The notes under the pieces are model-generated. The model ran no database searches and was not told where the DNA came from. It saw only the letters and a list, made by a program, of their open reading frames with translations. Shown here piece after piece: positions 1 through 14,109 of a DNA stretch of 64,000 nucleotides; position 1 is the stretch's first letter, and each line of letters begins with the position of its first letter. The position numbers and the translations under genes are program-made. This stretch comes from Rhyacichthys aspro (Eukaryota > Chordata > Actinopteri > Gobiiformes > Rhyacichthyidae): contig CM072160.1 in NCBI GenBank assembly GCA_036850595.1, forward strand, positions 18,765,906-18,829,905, read 5' to 3'.

Positions 1-3000
1 TCTTCATGAATAGTCATTACTTTTTTCCATCTTGAATTTCAGAAACTCATAATGGGCCAGACTATCACAGCCCCACTCTTCAACTTTCATACTCTCGTTC
101 TCACGTCAAATACGAGATGGCACTATTCGGTGAAAGCGCCGGCTCTTGCGCTCAGCCCTAGACAGCTGCTCGTGATATAACTGCCACTCTCATGTGCAGA
201 GGGCTACCGTTAACGTGTCATTAGCGCAGATTATCAATGTCAGACACCCCCCTATTTTTAGTGCCTTGTTCGCCGAGCCAATTTTGAGGGCAGCGTGTTC
301 ACGGCTGAATGGGAAGATAAGCACTCGTGGCACTGGGCCGACACTGAGGACAGGGCTTAAGGAATGAGCAGACAGTTCGGAGACGACCACTGAGCATTTC
401 CACAAATCTGGACTCAGATGATTATTATTTGACGGTTATCTGTTGCCATCATATTGTGCGCTATAGTAGAGTAAGCATGCACGAAACGCTAAAGAAGCAT
501 TTCAATCAGCTTTTAATAATAACTAATAATAATAGTTGAAGTCATTGCAAAGTCAAACACAAATGATATTGCCCCCAGTCAAGCACAAATGGGAGTTTCC
601 TCTGTTCCAGGAGCCTTGTTTCAACCAAGCAGAAAATCTGAGGGTTATTCCATAAAGAAAGTTAACACAATAATCTAAGCTTATTTTACTTAGTTTGGCT
701 CAATTTCTTGTGATTTCTGTTCCATAATTACAAAACAGGCTAATGTTGACCGTTTAAACACCAAAAAACATATGCAGGTGGATTAGTCTGGTCCGAAGCC
801 TAAACAACTGGTGAACCACAGCACTTTAATCAGCAATGACCTGAAAAACTCCTCATTTTACAACTGTCCCCTTTATGTTTTATGAGATGAGTGAACTTTA
901 CTAACCACAAAGACAAAAAATAATAATAATTTAGCCGACTGAAACTGATGTTAGTGTTATTGTTTCTGGACAGTGTTTTTTTTTTTTTTTTATTTAACTG
1001 TGTGCACGTCTAGAAGCAGAATTATGCAAAAACTACTCTGATTTGTGGGTTAGGGTTACAGAACACAGAGCTGGAAACATAGACCCGCTCCCATTAGTAG
1101 CATATTACATTATTTCTGTATTGAGTTATTCTTTGCACTGCTACACCAGCTGCGTTTTTCACTGCTTTTTCTATCATTAGTGTTAAATGTTAAAACAAAA
1201 TGCCAGTCTCATGTAGATTATCGCTCATTCACTCTAGTTTCTTATTTAGAGTCCAAGTTTTTAAGTCTGTGAGCCCAACTAATCTTAATTAAACAGGTTT
1301 AGCCCCGCCTCCTATGTTTACGCTAGAAATCGTGCCGTAAGCAACACTTTTTTGTACAAAGTTTATGGAAAAGTTCTCAGGTTGATGTCTACAATGTGGG
1401 ATGAACACATGTAATCTAGCTGACTTTTTCATGTTCTGGACGTGTTTAAGCCTGTAAATGTTTTAAATAAAAGAGTAAGATGCCATCTTTAAAATAAGAG
1501 ACAGCTATTGATACAACAAAGCTGTTTTGTTTTTTGATTTCCAGGTTTTGCCAGAGTGGCTAGGTCCATATTTTGTTAGTAATTCTTATCAGTTACTTGC
1601 TTTTGACATAAGTGTACAATACAATCCTGCCCGTCATAAAAAGGCAGGTACCCCCTGAAGAACCACTCTGGTTAAAGGGATGTATCTCCCACATAATTCT
1701 CCCGTAAAACCGAAGTTTTTAAAATGGAAAATCTACACATGATCCCACAGATTATAATTGTGTCCTTCCAATTGCACAAGAGGAAATCGATAGCTATTCA
1801 TCTGAGTTTTTCTCTTTGTTAAAAAAGTAAGCCAAAGTGAACAATATTTCCACAGAACAGATCAGCCAGAGTTCTGTATATTATTGATGGCTGAACAGAC
1901 TCATGTGGATATGTGCAGTGTCTGGGAGCAGTTATTGGCATAATCTGTGACTGATGTTCTACACAGTCGTTATGTCGCAGTGGCTGCTTCCTGCTTCCCC
2001 GCTGTTTCCTGGAACTGATGTAAAGCACAACACTGTCTTCAGTCTTCAGAGAACACAATTTCCTGTCCAAGTGTACATCAATGCTTGACTTTTTTTTTCT
2101 TAAACTAGGTTGTCCAGATACATGCTTTGTCTAGTGCGTTGAAGAGGGTTACATTACAGCTGACAGTCACAAGGTGGCCCAATATCCACTGTGCTTTCAC
2201 CTCTGGAGCTATTCATTTAATACTAATATATTATCTGAAGATTTTTTTTAGACAAACAAGAACAACATCAACACAACAATGCAGAGGGTGAAAAAAAAAT
2301 GAAAACGTGCTGGCAGTATTCAAAAGTTTGTGGTTTTGTGGAGTGAGAATGCTGTCCTCATGTAAACGTAAAGCTAAAATGTGACAGAATCTTTTCATTT
2401 GTTGTCATCTCGCACCAAAGAACATCCGGTCACATCGTGTTATTCAGGAGAAGCAGCATTTGCAAGAGGCATTCTATTCTATTATATTTGTGGATTTAAA
2501 TGGACAGGTATTCCTCAGCAACGTGGTTTTCTCGTCATAGCATCTGATCATTAGTGGGTCATTTGAACTGTGCACTTTAGATCAACGTAGCTTTACAATT
2601 AGTTTAACTGGACTTATCACAGAATAATTAATGTTTTATGTTCTCACACAGTACATGGAGCTCTTAAATGTCACCTTTTGACATTGAGAAACTTCAAAAT
2701 ACTCAACAAACGAGGCTAGCTTGTGGCATAAAGTGCACATTTTAGACAGTCCAAAAATGTTTAGGGATTCTTCTGGCAATGGCCGCTATTTTGTTTCTAT
2801 TTGTTTACTTCTCTTATTACATCCAACTGACACTGAGCAGGAAAATGTAGCGCACAGAAAAAGCATTACGTCCAGCTCCAGTCTGACTACGCTATATTCA
2901 TACAACAATGGCTACACTACGAGATATTCATGTTACTCCGAGTGCAGTCAGACCAACTTGTTTACAGGGATTTTAAAAGACAGTAATATAATTTTTATGG

Positions 3001-5328
3001 CGTTTTATATATGTTAAATGTACTGACTGAAGCATTTCAATATAAAGTGGGACAATAGGGCAATTATGCTGTACTATACAATACGTTAAATTGCAAAACC
3101 AGGACACAAAACGTACACTATGCACCTTAGAAGTTCCAATTTGGACACTGCAATGTAAGCAATTTTTTTTTATTATGACATAATGTTTAGATGAAAACAA
3201 AACAAAACAAAAAAAAACGTAGGATGCCACATATTAATGCAAGGTATGATCAGACTCAGTTGAGCTTGACACTTGATGCTAAAATGCATGCTCTGAGCTG
3301 CTTCTAATATAGCACATTAAGACTCGCTGAGGAACTAACTGACAAAAACACCCCGAAATCTCACTTTGGTGTAAAAACACAGAAGTGACTCGAACACCTT
3401 TACGCACAAGCCCTAGAGGTTTGCACATAATGTACAGCCTTAAAGTGCCAGCATTATCCGACATAATTACTTTACACTGGATTTGATTGGCTATGTAAAA
3501 ACGAAACACAATTAGATTATGTCTTGGGTGCAGACTGAAGGGCTGTCATCTGCAATATGGCTCCACATAAAAAAGGAATAGAAGGAGCCAGAAGGAACAG
3601 CACCCTCTGTGTCAGCACTGGTGCCAAATGTATGCACATTCACTGCCAGTAGCATCCTCTGGGATCAGGATTCCCTCCCATTCACCCCCAAAAAAGGAGC
3701 AGAGAAATCAGCCAGCCCGTGCTTTTCCTTTGACCTGGCTCCAGAGCTTTGTTCTGTCGACTTGTAAAGGTGTTCTCGGTTCAGTGAGTCGAAACACGTT
3801 TCTGATTGATACACCTCTATGCCGCCATAACTCCAGACATGGCTCTAATTACCAGAGGTGGGTAGAGTAGCCAAAATCTGTGCTAAAGTAAAAATACTGC
3901 AAAAAAATAATACAGTGAAATGTAATATAATAATTATTAATAAACTTTTTATAGCGATTAGTTTGAATTTAGAGCACAACACAGTACATCGAGCAACAAA
4001 CTAGCCTGACTTAAACTTCATTTGTTTATGCTCAGGCAAAGCATAGAGTTAGGATAGCAGCTCTGTTTTAGATGATTCTTAGATTACTGTGTTGGACATT
4101 ATTGATGGTGACTTAACCTAGCATAGCACTTTGTTAAGATGCTCTCTGATGTAAAGTACATTTTCTTGGTAAAAGCAAGTGATGTGACGAATCCACTGCT
4201 CGTGTTCATTCAGCTCAGATAAATCAACAATAAACGAAAACAAATGGACATATCAGCTAGCTAATAACTCCATGTAACTGCATAAACATATGGTTTCAGC
4301 AATGATCCATTAATCAAATGATGTAACATAGCAGAATATTAATCTCCCATATATTTAGTGCTGCTTGTGAATTTAGCATGGAGGGGTTTAAGGTCCTTAG
4401 TTTAGTCCTTGCTTCAGTCCTTCTTTCTTTTCTGATTTAGCCTTAGTTTTGAACAGTGAACAACAGTGAATGAAATTTCATGAGAGCATTCATATATCGC
4501 AGGGTTATCACATATATTTTTCCCTAATATTGTGTACCTCTAATGTTATGTTATATGATGTTATGCACAATATTACATTTAACATTATTAGAAAGTCTGC
4601 AATCGTAATACACAGTACACACAGATATTTACACTGTGTCAGTGTCAAAATAATTGTCAAATTAGAACCTGGTTTAAGCCAGATATAAACTTATATGTTT
4701 TCTTCATTTTTTAAAGTTTGTTTTTTGTTTTTTTAAATATACTGTACTAAAATTATGAGGCAAGGTTAAGTCCGTGTAAATCTTTTCTACTATGGCCTTG
4801 AATAAGTTAATACCAGAGGAACACACCCACTGCACCTTTAAGTGCCACTTGTACAACACAATAGTACAACACAATAGCAAAAAACTAAGAATTTTGCATA
4901 TAAATTTAAAAACTAAGGTTGCCCCAACACCTTTGCAGCAAGCCCTGAAGGTTTAACCGGTCAATATTATTCATTATAATTAATGTTTATGAATGAGAGG
5001 ATTTTTGTATCACTTACACAAACTTGTAATCCCTCTCAGTTTATCCACACTCACCATTTGCATGATTCCATTACTTCACTAGCAACCCCTCTGAGAGATA
5101 AACCAACACTTCTTACCCACAGGCTTCAATTACAGACTCTGAAAATGACGCGGAGTGAGAGCAAAATCTATTAGTGTTCACCTTGCAGCAAAGAGAGAAT
5201 GAGACGTTTCCAAAATAACCTCTCTGTAGGTGCATTTATCTCCCAGAGTTTTCAGTCAATGGGAAACAAAAGTGCTACTTAAATCCATGATGTGATTATT
5301 CTGTGATGTGATCATGTGCGGTTCTTAC
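1..5328 (-). other. gbe1: gbe1 intron 13, 3' part not in window
   Basis: Ordinary AT-rich intron. I looked on the minus strand for the next GBE1 exon and found no match, so the intron exceeds 5.3 kb. Apart from the repeat fragment near 3850 and short homopolymers (T16 at 976-991), I see nothing recognisable. The small open frames here have no recognisable product. Confidence 0.8.
3850..3930 (+). repeat. Fragment of a common fish interspersed repeat
   Basis: The stretch starting AGAGGTGGGTAGAGTAGCC and continuing as CTAAAGTAAAAATACTG resembles the end of an abundant non-autonomous fish DNA element I know from other fish genomes. Only about 80 bases are recognisable and no other terminus or target duplication is seen. 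The family assignment is from memory. Confidence 0.45.
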
Positions 5329-5513
5329 AGGCGGGGCAGCCAGCCAGCCGTACTTGTTCTCGGTCCAGTTCATGTCTCGGTCGAATCTGTAGAGCTGGCA
5401 GTAGCGCAGGTGATCCTGTTCCACCAGGTTAAACTGCCGGCGGGCGTAGTGGTAGCTCTCATTGTTCCCTTCTCGGGGGAAATCCAGCCACTCAGGATGA
5501 CCGAACTCGTTCC
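5329..5513 (-). CDS. gbe1: gbe1 exon (human exon 13 equivalent), last coding exon in the window
   Basis: A 185-bp exon. The acceptor is TTTTCTCTGCAG and the donor CCGCCT|GTAAGAAC. Two bases finish the Gly codon, then 61 codons run from NEFGHPEWLDFP through NNESYHYARRQF to FDRDMN and YGWLAAPP. The NEFGHPEW motif closes the catalytic barrel; its His aligns with human H545, a disease position. The segment NLVEQDHLRYCQLYRF is divergent from human, as expected for a surface helix. Reading past the donor gives an in-frame stop after about 15 residues, so the GTAAGA donor must be used. The following exon was not seen in the last 5.3 kb of the window. Confidence 0.97.
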
Positions 5514-5771
5514 CTGCAGAGAAAAGCAGAAAAGGCACGACATTTGAAAGAATATGCATGCTCATGTATTTCAGGATTCCTGCAAGACATACAGTTGTGT
5601 GATATAACCCTCTCTTTGTACATAAGTCATGCCTGTTTTTTTCACATATGTTCTTGACTCAAAAGACAACATCTAAACTTTTTTTTTCCAATAGACAACG
5701 AAATGTCACTCATGCTTTGTGAATTGCAACAGTACAAGTTACAAATTACTTTATCCATAGTATCAATGTAA

Positions 5772-6324
5772 AGCTGGGACACACTACACAACTTTCACAG
5801 TCTTTACAGTTTTTGAAAAGACTAGGTTGACACATTAACTAATAGACTGGTTTCAGGAGATTTTTGTACGATGAGTGAAAGACTGGGGATCTGACACTTA
5901 AAAACTGTTCCAGACTACAGGATTTGTCAAAGCAACTAAAGCCAACTGAACGCATCAAACTCTCGACGAAAGTTTAAAGGTTAAACACACATCCCAGTTG
6001 GTGCCGTAGTTTATTCCCGCTACTTCCCGTCGTCTTCTGACACTATTTCCTGTCTCTTTTTCATCAACTCTTGAAACAGGTGTTTACTGTTGGGTCTGTA
6101 ATCAGTTCAAACTACCCTAATGCCTCCAGACTCGCCAAAAAAAAAAAAACATGTTGGATTGTCTGTGTCTGAGGATGGCTCGGGTCTGTTTCTCCTCATA
6201 CACTAACAGATTTTTGTGCCAACTAACCATCCGACTGTCCCCAACTAGTGCAGACAGGTGCAGACTTTGCCCGACTGGGAATCCTAGGTAAAATCTGGCA
6301 AAAAATCGTAGTCTGTCCTCAGCT
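5772..6324. mobile_element. Non-autonomous DNA-transposon-like repeat with imperfect inverted ends
   Basis: The left end begins AGCTGGGACACACTACACAA. The right end, read on the minus strand, begins AGCTGAGGACAGACTACGAT. These are related inverted termini about 550 bases apart. The inside has no coding capacity and includes A13 near 6139. No clear target duplication is visible, so the superfamily is left open; a hAT-type MITE is possible. Confidence 0.5.
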
Positions 6325-8339
6325 GTCGTATAATTTTAATATTACTATAACACTTTTTTTTTTAGTTTGCATTAAAAAAATATCGTTTAAGACAACAGAC
6401 AACATAAGTGATGAATGAGGGCATTTTTGATGGCAAGTTCACTGCTCTCCATTGACTTCCAGGACACATGTTGTCTCTCGGAGCAAGACATGACCATAGA
6501 GGAGTTGTTGGCATAATACTCAGAGCCATCAACACATTAAAGCACAGAAACACCTTATTTTGCAGCCACACCTAAGTCCCTTACAGTCGCAAGCTTGTTT
6601 TATACTCATTTTTCATTCCCGGATAACTTTGTCTTTCTTAGATCTCAGATGTGTGCAGCAGTCAATGCACCTGAACAAAAATAGTGTGAGTAAAAGATAC
6701 TTGAATTGTGTTTTTGAGTGCATATTAGCCATGTGCAGTACTTTTCTGCATTTCCTTTATTGCTTCCACCCCTGAATACAGTCACACTAGAATCCCAGGA
6801 TGCAACATAAAAGGAGACAGTTGCTCGTCTTTTTCTCGTGTTGCCTGTAGAGCATTTATGGCACGAAAGGTCAGAAGAAATTCCCAGCAATATCACATTA
6901 TATTCTGTAAACCAGAGTATTCTAGAGGCAAATGTGAGGCCGATGGTCCGAAGTACACCAGTAAATCAACATCAGAAAGAAGAATGGGTTTAGTTTCTCC
7001 ACAACAATATGGCCGACTGATTGAGTCATAAAAGAAACCATAACAAAAGCCTGAAAGACAACTCAAGTATGTCAAACTTGCCGTCACCCTAAGTATAATA
7101 AATAATTCCATAAAACAAGCATTTCTGTTGCTTAAGACAATTTCAATTTATTGAATACATGCAAAAAATGTTTTACCAAGTGTAAAGACTTGCCAAAACT
7201 GTGTCTGGAGAAAATAAACCTGGAAAGATCACTAATGCTTCATGGTTTGGAAAAGTAATGCAAAATATGATGTTTAGGTCAGCTGCCATTGTACTTATCA
7301 CATTTAGATGTTAGACCAGAAAGTTTGAACAGAGAATGGTAACTTTTCTTGTTTAAATGTTAGATTAGCAGGATTTGTGTAACTATCCAAAAATAGAATA
7401 ACCTTAAACCTTCTTAATGGAACTTCCAAATGAAGGATTTCAGATGTTGTGTAACTGTTGTGAACTGTTTGAACCACTTGATCTATTTGTATTTGTGAAT
7501 GGGATCATTTAGTAATTTTGAATGTTATTTATAGTTCTGTTTCTCATCCGTCTTTCATAAGCTCAAACCTTTGTGTTCTACCTGTTTCACTGTTTGCTTA
7601 CAAATTGGGAAAATATGTCACTTTAGCTAACACATTGCTTGCATTTATTATAACTGCATTACATTACCCATTGATGCACCTTTACAATTACATATATTGT
7701 TGTATATGGTATGTTGGATATTGTTACATTTGGAGGAGTGACCACGCTAACCAATTAATGGGCTTAATGGGCTAGTAAAAACTAAAATACTGCCATATCA
7801 TATCATCCATAATAACACCAGTATAACTTTATTTCATCATATCAATGATAGTGCACACAAACAGTGCATGTGTGTACTATATACTACAGGCATTATCTGG
7901 TGAACAATGACCTCCAATAAAAACAGATTACAAACAACGGCACCATAAACTGACAGTATTTTGAACAACACATCAAGGGACCAAGTCATAAATAACCCTC
8001 CAGTCCAAAGACCTATACTTTAAGGTTTCAAGTCCTTTTGAGTCAACAACACTAATATTATGTTAAAATTAAACAGCTGGTGTAAGCTTTTAAATCTGTA
8101 TTTATTTAACAAAAAAAGTTCAATTGACAAGTGCTTGTATTTCTACAGAATATTAGGTCAAAAAAGTATTGTCATAATGTTTTTTTCTATGCTCTGGTGA
8201 TCAGTGATTTTCAATGTGTGGGCAGCTCTTTGGCCTTTGGTTGTAAAGCCCTGCAGCGCTGAGCTTTACAGAGAAAATGAATTGTTTCGTGCACACTTTT
8301 CCAATAACATTCTTTTAATCTTTGGGGAAGAAGCATCCA

Positions 8340-8480
8340 GTCTTTTCAGGTCAGAGGCTCAAATCCAAGTGAAGTCCAAGTCATTGGTGTTAAAGTCCAT
8401 GTCAAATTGCAAGTCTTTTTATATTTTCTCAAGTCAAGTCAGAAGTAATCAAATTAGTGACTCAAGTCAACAACTCACGC
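8340..8480. repeat. Repeat rich in AAGTC/GACTT words
   Basis: A stretch of repeated CAAGTC and AAGTCC words (for example CCAAGTCATTGG and TCAAGTCAAGTCAG). A similar word pattern occurs at 25885-26310 (GACTTGGACTCAAGTCGC, GACTTGAGACTTG). I read both as decayed copies of one fish repeat family; the family is not identified. Confidence 0.35.
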
Positions 8481-8896
8481 TACACATAGAGACACAATTT
8501 ACTACAAAACCAGCAGCAGAGACAGTGAGGCTGTCAGCAGCAGGTTGTGTTAGCAGCAGCTAAATTCAAACAGTGCTACAGTCTGAGTGAAGAGTTATTA
8601 TTTTACACAAGTGATCTGTTGCTTGAAAAAGAATCATGGCTTGAGGCAAATACATTGCAAATAGACGTCAACATAAGTGTTAATGTTCGATATAAACAGT
8701 CACTATATAAGACGCTATAATGCTGTTTGTGCAGAGCCACACTTTAAATCAAATTGTCAAAAGTGGTCAATAGTGAAATTTACTCTAGTTTTGAAGCTGC
8801 TTTACAGATTTCTAGACATTTATATTGTTGTTTGTCGCAAATGTTCAGGATTTATTTTGATTAAATTTAGTTGAATCCCAAAATAATAATGCCAAT

Positions 8897-9290
8897 GTAG
8901 GCTGACCACTTGTCTCTCTTTAATGGGACTGTCCCACTTTCAAAGTAACTGTCTCATGTCCCAACAATCTGTAAAAACACTAATATTTCCCAGTTTTGAA
9001 CAGACCATGTCCCTATTGTCGCTATTGTCCCTATTGTCCCTATCTTAACAAACACATATCATCTGTAGCTGTAGGCTGTAGCTTCATTGGAAACATGTGT
9101 CTCTATAATGTGTATAAGGTTTTTTTTTATGTAGCTTATGTTCAAATACACCATTGCAGCTCTATTTTTTGTGATGTAATACATTGTTATAACCATTGTT
9201 TTAAACTGAAAACAAAATTTCTGACATATTTTTTTTTCTGCCAGTGGTTTGTGAAAAAAAATGTAAGTGATGTAATGTTTTCATAATTTT
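8897..9290 (+). repeat. Dispersed repeat copy, left end plus internal part
   Basis: It starts TAGGCTGACCACTTGTCTCT and shares its inner part (TTCAAATACA, AACTGAAAACA, TCTGCCAGTGG, TTTGTGAA.AAAAATGTAAGTG) with 11500-11715. A short CTATTGTCC tandem occurs near 9010-9045. The other copy keeps the opposite end, whose reverse complement TAGGGTCACCATATTGCC resembles this start, suggesting a DNA element with short inverted ends. Confidence 0.5.
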
Positions 9291-9579
9291 GGCGCTAACA
9301 AAAGAATAAAACCTTCACTTATGTCGATGCTGACAACAAAAATATCTCCCTAAAAATGGAAGAACAATAAATATGTAAAATGTAAATGGTATCTTGTCTA
9401 TTCCTGGAAAGCTGCATTTGGCTCATTTCTTATCCATTGTTTAAAGCATTTTCCTCTCAAAATCTCCACCATTTTTCTTTTTCTTTTTTTTTTTTTTTTG
9501 ATGGTTGCTTTCCAGTTTAATTTAAAGGCAGCACCAGTCAACTCTACGCTTAAGATATACACTTCAGACTCGCCGCGAT

Positions 9580-9980
9580 GTAAAGCCGGATACGGTGTCA
9601 TAAAAGCCGCTCTCCTGTCACAGCCCGAGATGAGATAATGAATCTGTCAATGCACGTCAGGACGACATCGCCAAACAACAGTCGTTCTAATTGAAATAAC
9701 GGCGGCGGAAGAATGGCCTCGACATGAGAGAAGGGGTTGAAGGGAAGCTACTTGTTTATCGTCTTAAAAAGTATGACGGAACGACGTCGACAGAGAGAAA
9801 CGTCGTCCTCTAATGAAAAACATTATGTAGGTGTTAAAAAAAGTGGCAAACAATGGAAGTGGAACAAGCCTCGGAATCAGGGCAGTTAAGAAAGAAGTGG
9901 GAAAGGGTGGGGGTAGAATAGGAAGTGGTGACATGTGCGCCAATAACAAACCTCCCACGGCTCCGCTTCAAATGTAAAGA
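9580..9980. promoter_or_regulatory. Candidate conserved non-coding segment
   Basis: Repeat-free, with many more CpG and GC-rich words than the flanks (CGCCGCGATG, AACGGCGGCGG, GACGACATCGCC) together with homeobox-type words such as TAATTGAAAT and GATAATGAATC. That mixture is common in vertebrate intronic enhancers. No coding frame in it resembles a known protein. Conservation cannot be tested from this sequence alone. Confidence 0.3.
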
Positions 9981-11499
9981 AGAGTATTGCACCTCACAAC
10001 GCTGGCACTCAAAGGCAGGATTTTTTTTTTTTTTTTTTTCCACCGAGGGCTGTGTACACTGGGAATTCATTATTACAGTATTTATATTTAATATGCAAAT
10101 ACTCCCGGGACAGACAGTACAGAGTGCTGTGGAGGAAACACACTGCAGATGTTGGGACGATGTTTTTTTTCCTCTTTATCTTCTGCAGTGTCATAGTTCA
10201 AACACAGAGTGGATGTTGGAGAGGGCTCTTTTACTAAGTTTCTAACATTAAGGCTACGTGCTATTCTTGTTTTACTGTCTGCCACATAAGGTCCTAATTA
10301 GTGTTTATTTAAAAGTGATCAAAAAGTTTTTCTGTGTGGTGTACAGAAAAAGTGTAGCAATGGACAACAACAGTACAGCGAATGCGGATTAGTAATAAGC
10401 GCAGCGCAATCGAAGTTTGTTTCTGTACTCTGAGCCAATATTACACCATTTTCTCAAGGAATAGACTTTCTGTGATGCAAAGTAAAGCTCAATATATATA
10501 CGTATGTGTTACAACAATGTATATGTCACTTGAATGGAAAGGTTAGGCACCATTTCAGCGGCGGATCAGTCTGCAAAAAGGGGAAACAACAACCAGGTCT
10601 TTCAGTGAGGAGTCTGCATATCCTTCTCGTGTTATTGTGGGTTCTCTCCAGGTCCAGCTTTCTCTCACCGTCCCAACACATGCACATGTAAGTGAACTGC
10701 TAAATCTAACTATCTAACTATATTTTGATTTCAAGAAAGTTACAAAGACATTTTAAAAAGACTTTTACTGGTAGCGTAATGCATTAAACCTGAAATTTGT
10801 CAGGCTCAATGTATATAATCATTAACATACACATAAATCTGTACCTGAAACTTGGCAACACACGTGATGTGTTAATTCGTGCAGTCGCAAACATTTCACT
10901 TGCACTCACACCTCTATGTTTCCTCAATAACACTTATGCCACCTGCAGTCTGTGTAAACTGGCTTTCTTGTAGTTAGTCCATAAATGAGCAGTGTACAAA
11001 GGGGTTCAGTCTGGTTTAAACAAAGTCAACTTCACTCCTTCTGTGCATGATACAAACTTCGGTGATAGAACTCTTGCTTGTGCTAATAACATATGACACC
11101 GCCTATAATCATCATCATTATCCGTCATGTCCTCTGTGATGATATGCCCAAGATATTTGACTTTATTAGTCATACTAACAATAGTATTTGACAAGCAGAA
11201 AGCAAAAAATGGAAATTTCATGTTTTGGTTCTTCAGATCACGACCACACTTTTAGCTGCATTACACCATAAACAGAAATGCAGATATTCATGTTCTTGTT
11301 AGATCTGGATAACTTACATGTGTAAATAGGGATTTTGAGGCATGTTCCAACTTACAAACTTTACAATTTTCCATAGACTTTTTTTTTTTTTTATTTAAAA
11401 TTTTATGAGTTTTTCACAATAAAAAACAGAACAATCCCTGAGACAAAATCAGTGCATTGATTTCAATAGACTTGTAGCTTACTGTAATTCATTTGGCCT

Positions 11500-11715
11500 T
11501 TCATGTTTTCTTGCAATAAACCTGTTGCTATAGCTTCAATAGGAATAGGTTCAAATACATTAGTACAACTCTATTTTTTATATAATACACTAGAGTAACC
11601 TTTTTTTTTTTAACTGAAAACACAATTTCCGACACATTATTTTTTCATCTGCCAGTGGGTTTGTGAACAAAAATGTAAGTGTCCCAGTTTGGAGGTCTGG
11701 CAATATGGTGACCCT
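11500..11715 (+). repeat. Second copy of the same dispersed repeat, right end
   Basis: The segment contains the blocks TTCAAATACAT, AACTGAAAACACAATTTC, TCTGCCAGTGGGTTTGTGAA and AAAATGTAAGTG, and ends GGCAATATGGTGACCCTA. It is related to 9060-9290. No coding potential is seen. Confidence 0.5.
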
Positions 11716-14109
11716 ATGCCATTGCAACCTTAAAAAAACAAATAGACTTCTGAGACAAATAACATAACATTCAACAATTGTTTGAAATATTAGAAATAAT
11801 TATGGGACTATAACTACGGGAATTTGAGGCATGTTACAACTTAAGGCTTGTTGCAAATGTTTTTTTTAGTATACACCTCAGCAGCATTGCGTCAAATTTG
11901 CACATGCAGTGTAGAAAACACACCTGACATGTTGTGACAAAAAAAATTGTTAGCAGCATTTGTGTTCAACATGTCAGGAGATTTAGGAGTGGTTTGACTG
12001 ACTGTATGATGCTCTGTGCACTCTGCTTACAGCACCAGTCACACAGTTTAAATGTGTGGTATTTTATAATCTCATAAACCACATAAATCTTACCAGTATT
12101 TTTATTTGTATGCAACCAGAAAGTAAGGTAACATGTATGCCTTATAAAGAAATGAAAAAGCTATTGATAAAAAGTTGTTTAGTATGAAAAACTGACACGT
12201 AGCTGTAATTATGTTACTGATACTTTCACATTTTAGCAGAGGACACACATAACTTTAATCCAGATGGTCTCTTTTTGGTCTCAAAAGGCTTCTTTCCCTC
12301 TAATCTTTTACTTAATACATTTATTTATGATTCTGTCACTCAAGTGATTCGTTTATTTATGCAAAGTACCATTATAGTACTCTTAGCAGCAGCACAGGGT
12401 ACTTAAGTTTCCTGGCTGTCCTCCACTACCTACTAAAGACCTTCTGTCAGAACCGACTTGCATAGATTTTCCAGCAGGTCCAGGGGTTGAAAAGCTTTTT
12501 GGAAAAGTGCATACATGTACCGTTTGGAACAGCACCTGGGAGAAGCACTGGTGAAGCCTTTAAACCTGAATAAATGGAGCCACAGTAATCACACACCTAG
12601 AGCGACAATAGAAAACGTGTTCAGCCTGTGTTTTTAAGCCAACTGCAGCGTGAAACCTGTCAAGGACATTTTAGTATTTTTTCCCTCTGTCTTTAAAAAC
12701 CCTGCCAGAGCAGTAGTGTTTTTGTTTGTCTGTCTGCAGGATTAGAGGGAAAAACTGCTGCACCCGTTTCCAAAGAGCTCGATTGAATAGGGCACAGGCC
12801 AAGAGCAAACCCATTAAATTCTGGAACAGATCCGTTTTTTAACATTGAGTTTGAATGAATTTGTGGATGTAGAGCCTTGGCAGCAGAATGCGCTCTCGGA
12901 GTGCCCTTCAAGTTTTTTAATTTTACAAAGAAAGTGACTGTAAGCACAGCATGCTCTTCACTGCCTTAAAATCAAGAAAGGTCGAGAGGGAACAATGTAA
13001 TAAAAAATAGTCTCACAAACTGAGTGAGAGGACTTAACCTTTAGCAACCACCGACAGATGATCTAAGAGAAGAAGATAAAAACCCTCCACATTCAGATAC
13101 TTTTGACTGTCAAACATCAATCTGTAATGCTATAAAATGGAAATTTTACATTTCTCACAGTCACTAGACTCCCTCGTGGACACAGCCTCTGTTGCACACT
13201 TTTGCATACACTGTGGAGGAAGAAACGAAAAAGAAACCATTCGATTTTGAGAAAACTTGAAAGCACTAGTAGTATGAGTGTAGTATGTTCAAATTTATTA
13301 TAGCAGCAGAAGAAACTAGTTATTGCAATAACCAACTTGCATTGTGTTTTATACTATTTCGTATCAAATACAGGGGCTACATTTTCTAAGATCATGTCCT
13401 AAATTGTGCTTTAATTTTTTGCACTATAAATGAATGTCACTTGCACAATTCTGGGTTAACACCAAATTGTGATTAACAGCTAAATGTTTAACAGTGTATA
13501 AAACCTGAATCTCCAACATATTATTCCGTTGGCTGTGATTTTCTCCATCACTGCCAAACAAACTGGACTGGTCTGGAGCAGGCCGGACATAGCACTCAGT
13601 ACTGGTTAGCATCCAGGGACCATCATCTACCAATATCTTAGTTAATAGCACTGATTTAATAATAATAAGCCAATAGTGTGCATGTTGGTGGGGGAAACCT
13701 GAGTACATGGACGTAGAGGGATGCACACTCCACACCTGACCTTGAGGACATTTTAGCATTTGTGATCTGAAAATGCGAGCTAGTTCCTTTCATCATTTTA
13801 CGTTGACATATAAGGTTGCTGTCATTCCGCCCTCCTTTGTGTTGTGTATCACGTTTGACATTCTAGTAAACTTGAATAAAATTTGAAACTTTTTTGTCTT
13901 CTGGTGGTAAGGCCCAAATGGACCAACAATTTAACAAAATGCAGTTTAAAAAACATGTTTAAAACGAAGTGAAGTTGTGTTGCACCCTTTAAAAATAAAG
14001 TGACTAAAGCAGAGTTCTTCTTTGTGGCAAAACTGTAATGATTTAATTGTACAAATGATTATGTGTTTTGTGTTTTGTTTTAATCAATTTACAAAATTCA
14101 GTGACAAAA

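Noticed and set aside
1..5328. Search for the following gbe1 exon (FNFHPS region) on the minus strand
   Set aside because: No matching stretch found; it should lie before position 1.
5308..5547. Plus-strand open frame of 79 codons over exon 13
   Set aside because: It is the antisense shadow of the gbe1 exon; the minus strand carries the clear GBE1 match with correct splice sites.
8204..8563. Plus-strand open frame of 119 codons
   Set aside because: It crosses an AAGTC-rich repeat; Ser/Gln-rich wording follows from the repeat, not from a gene.
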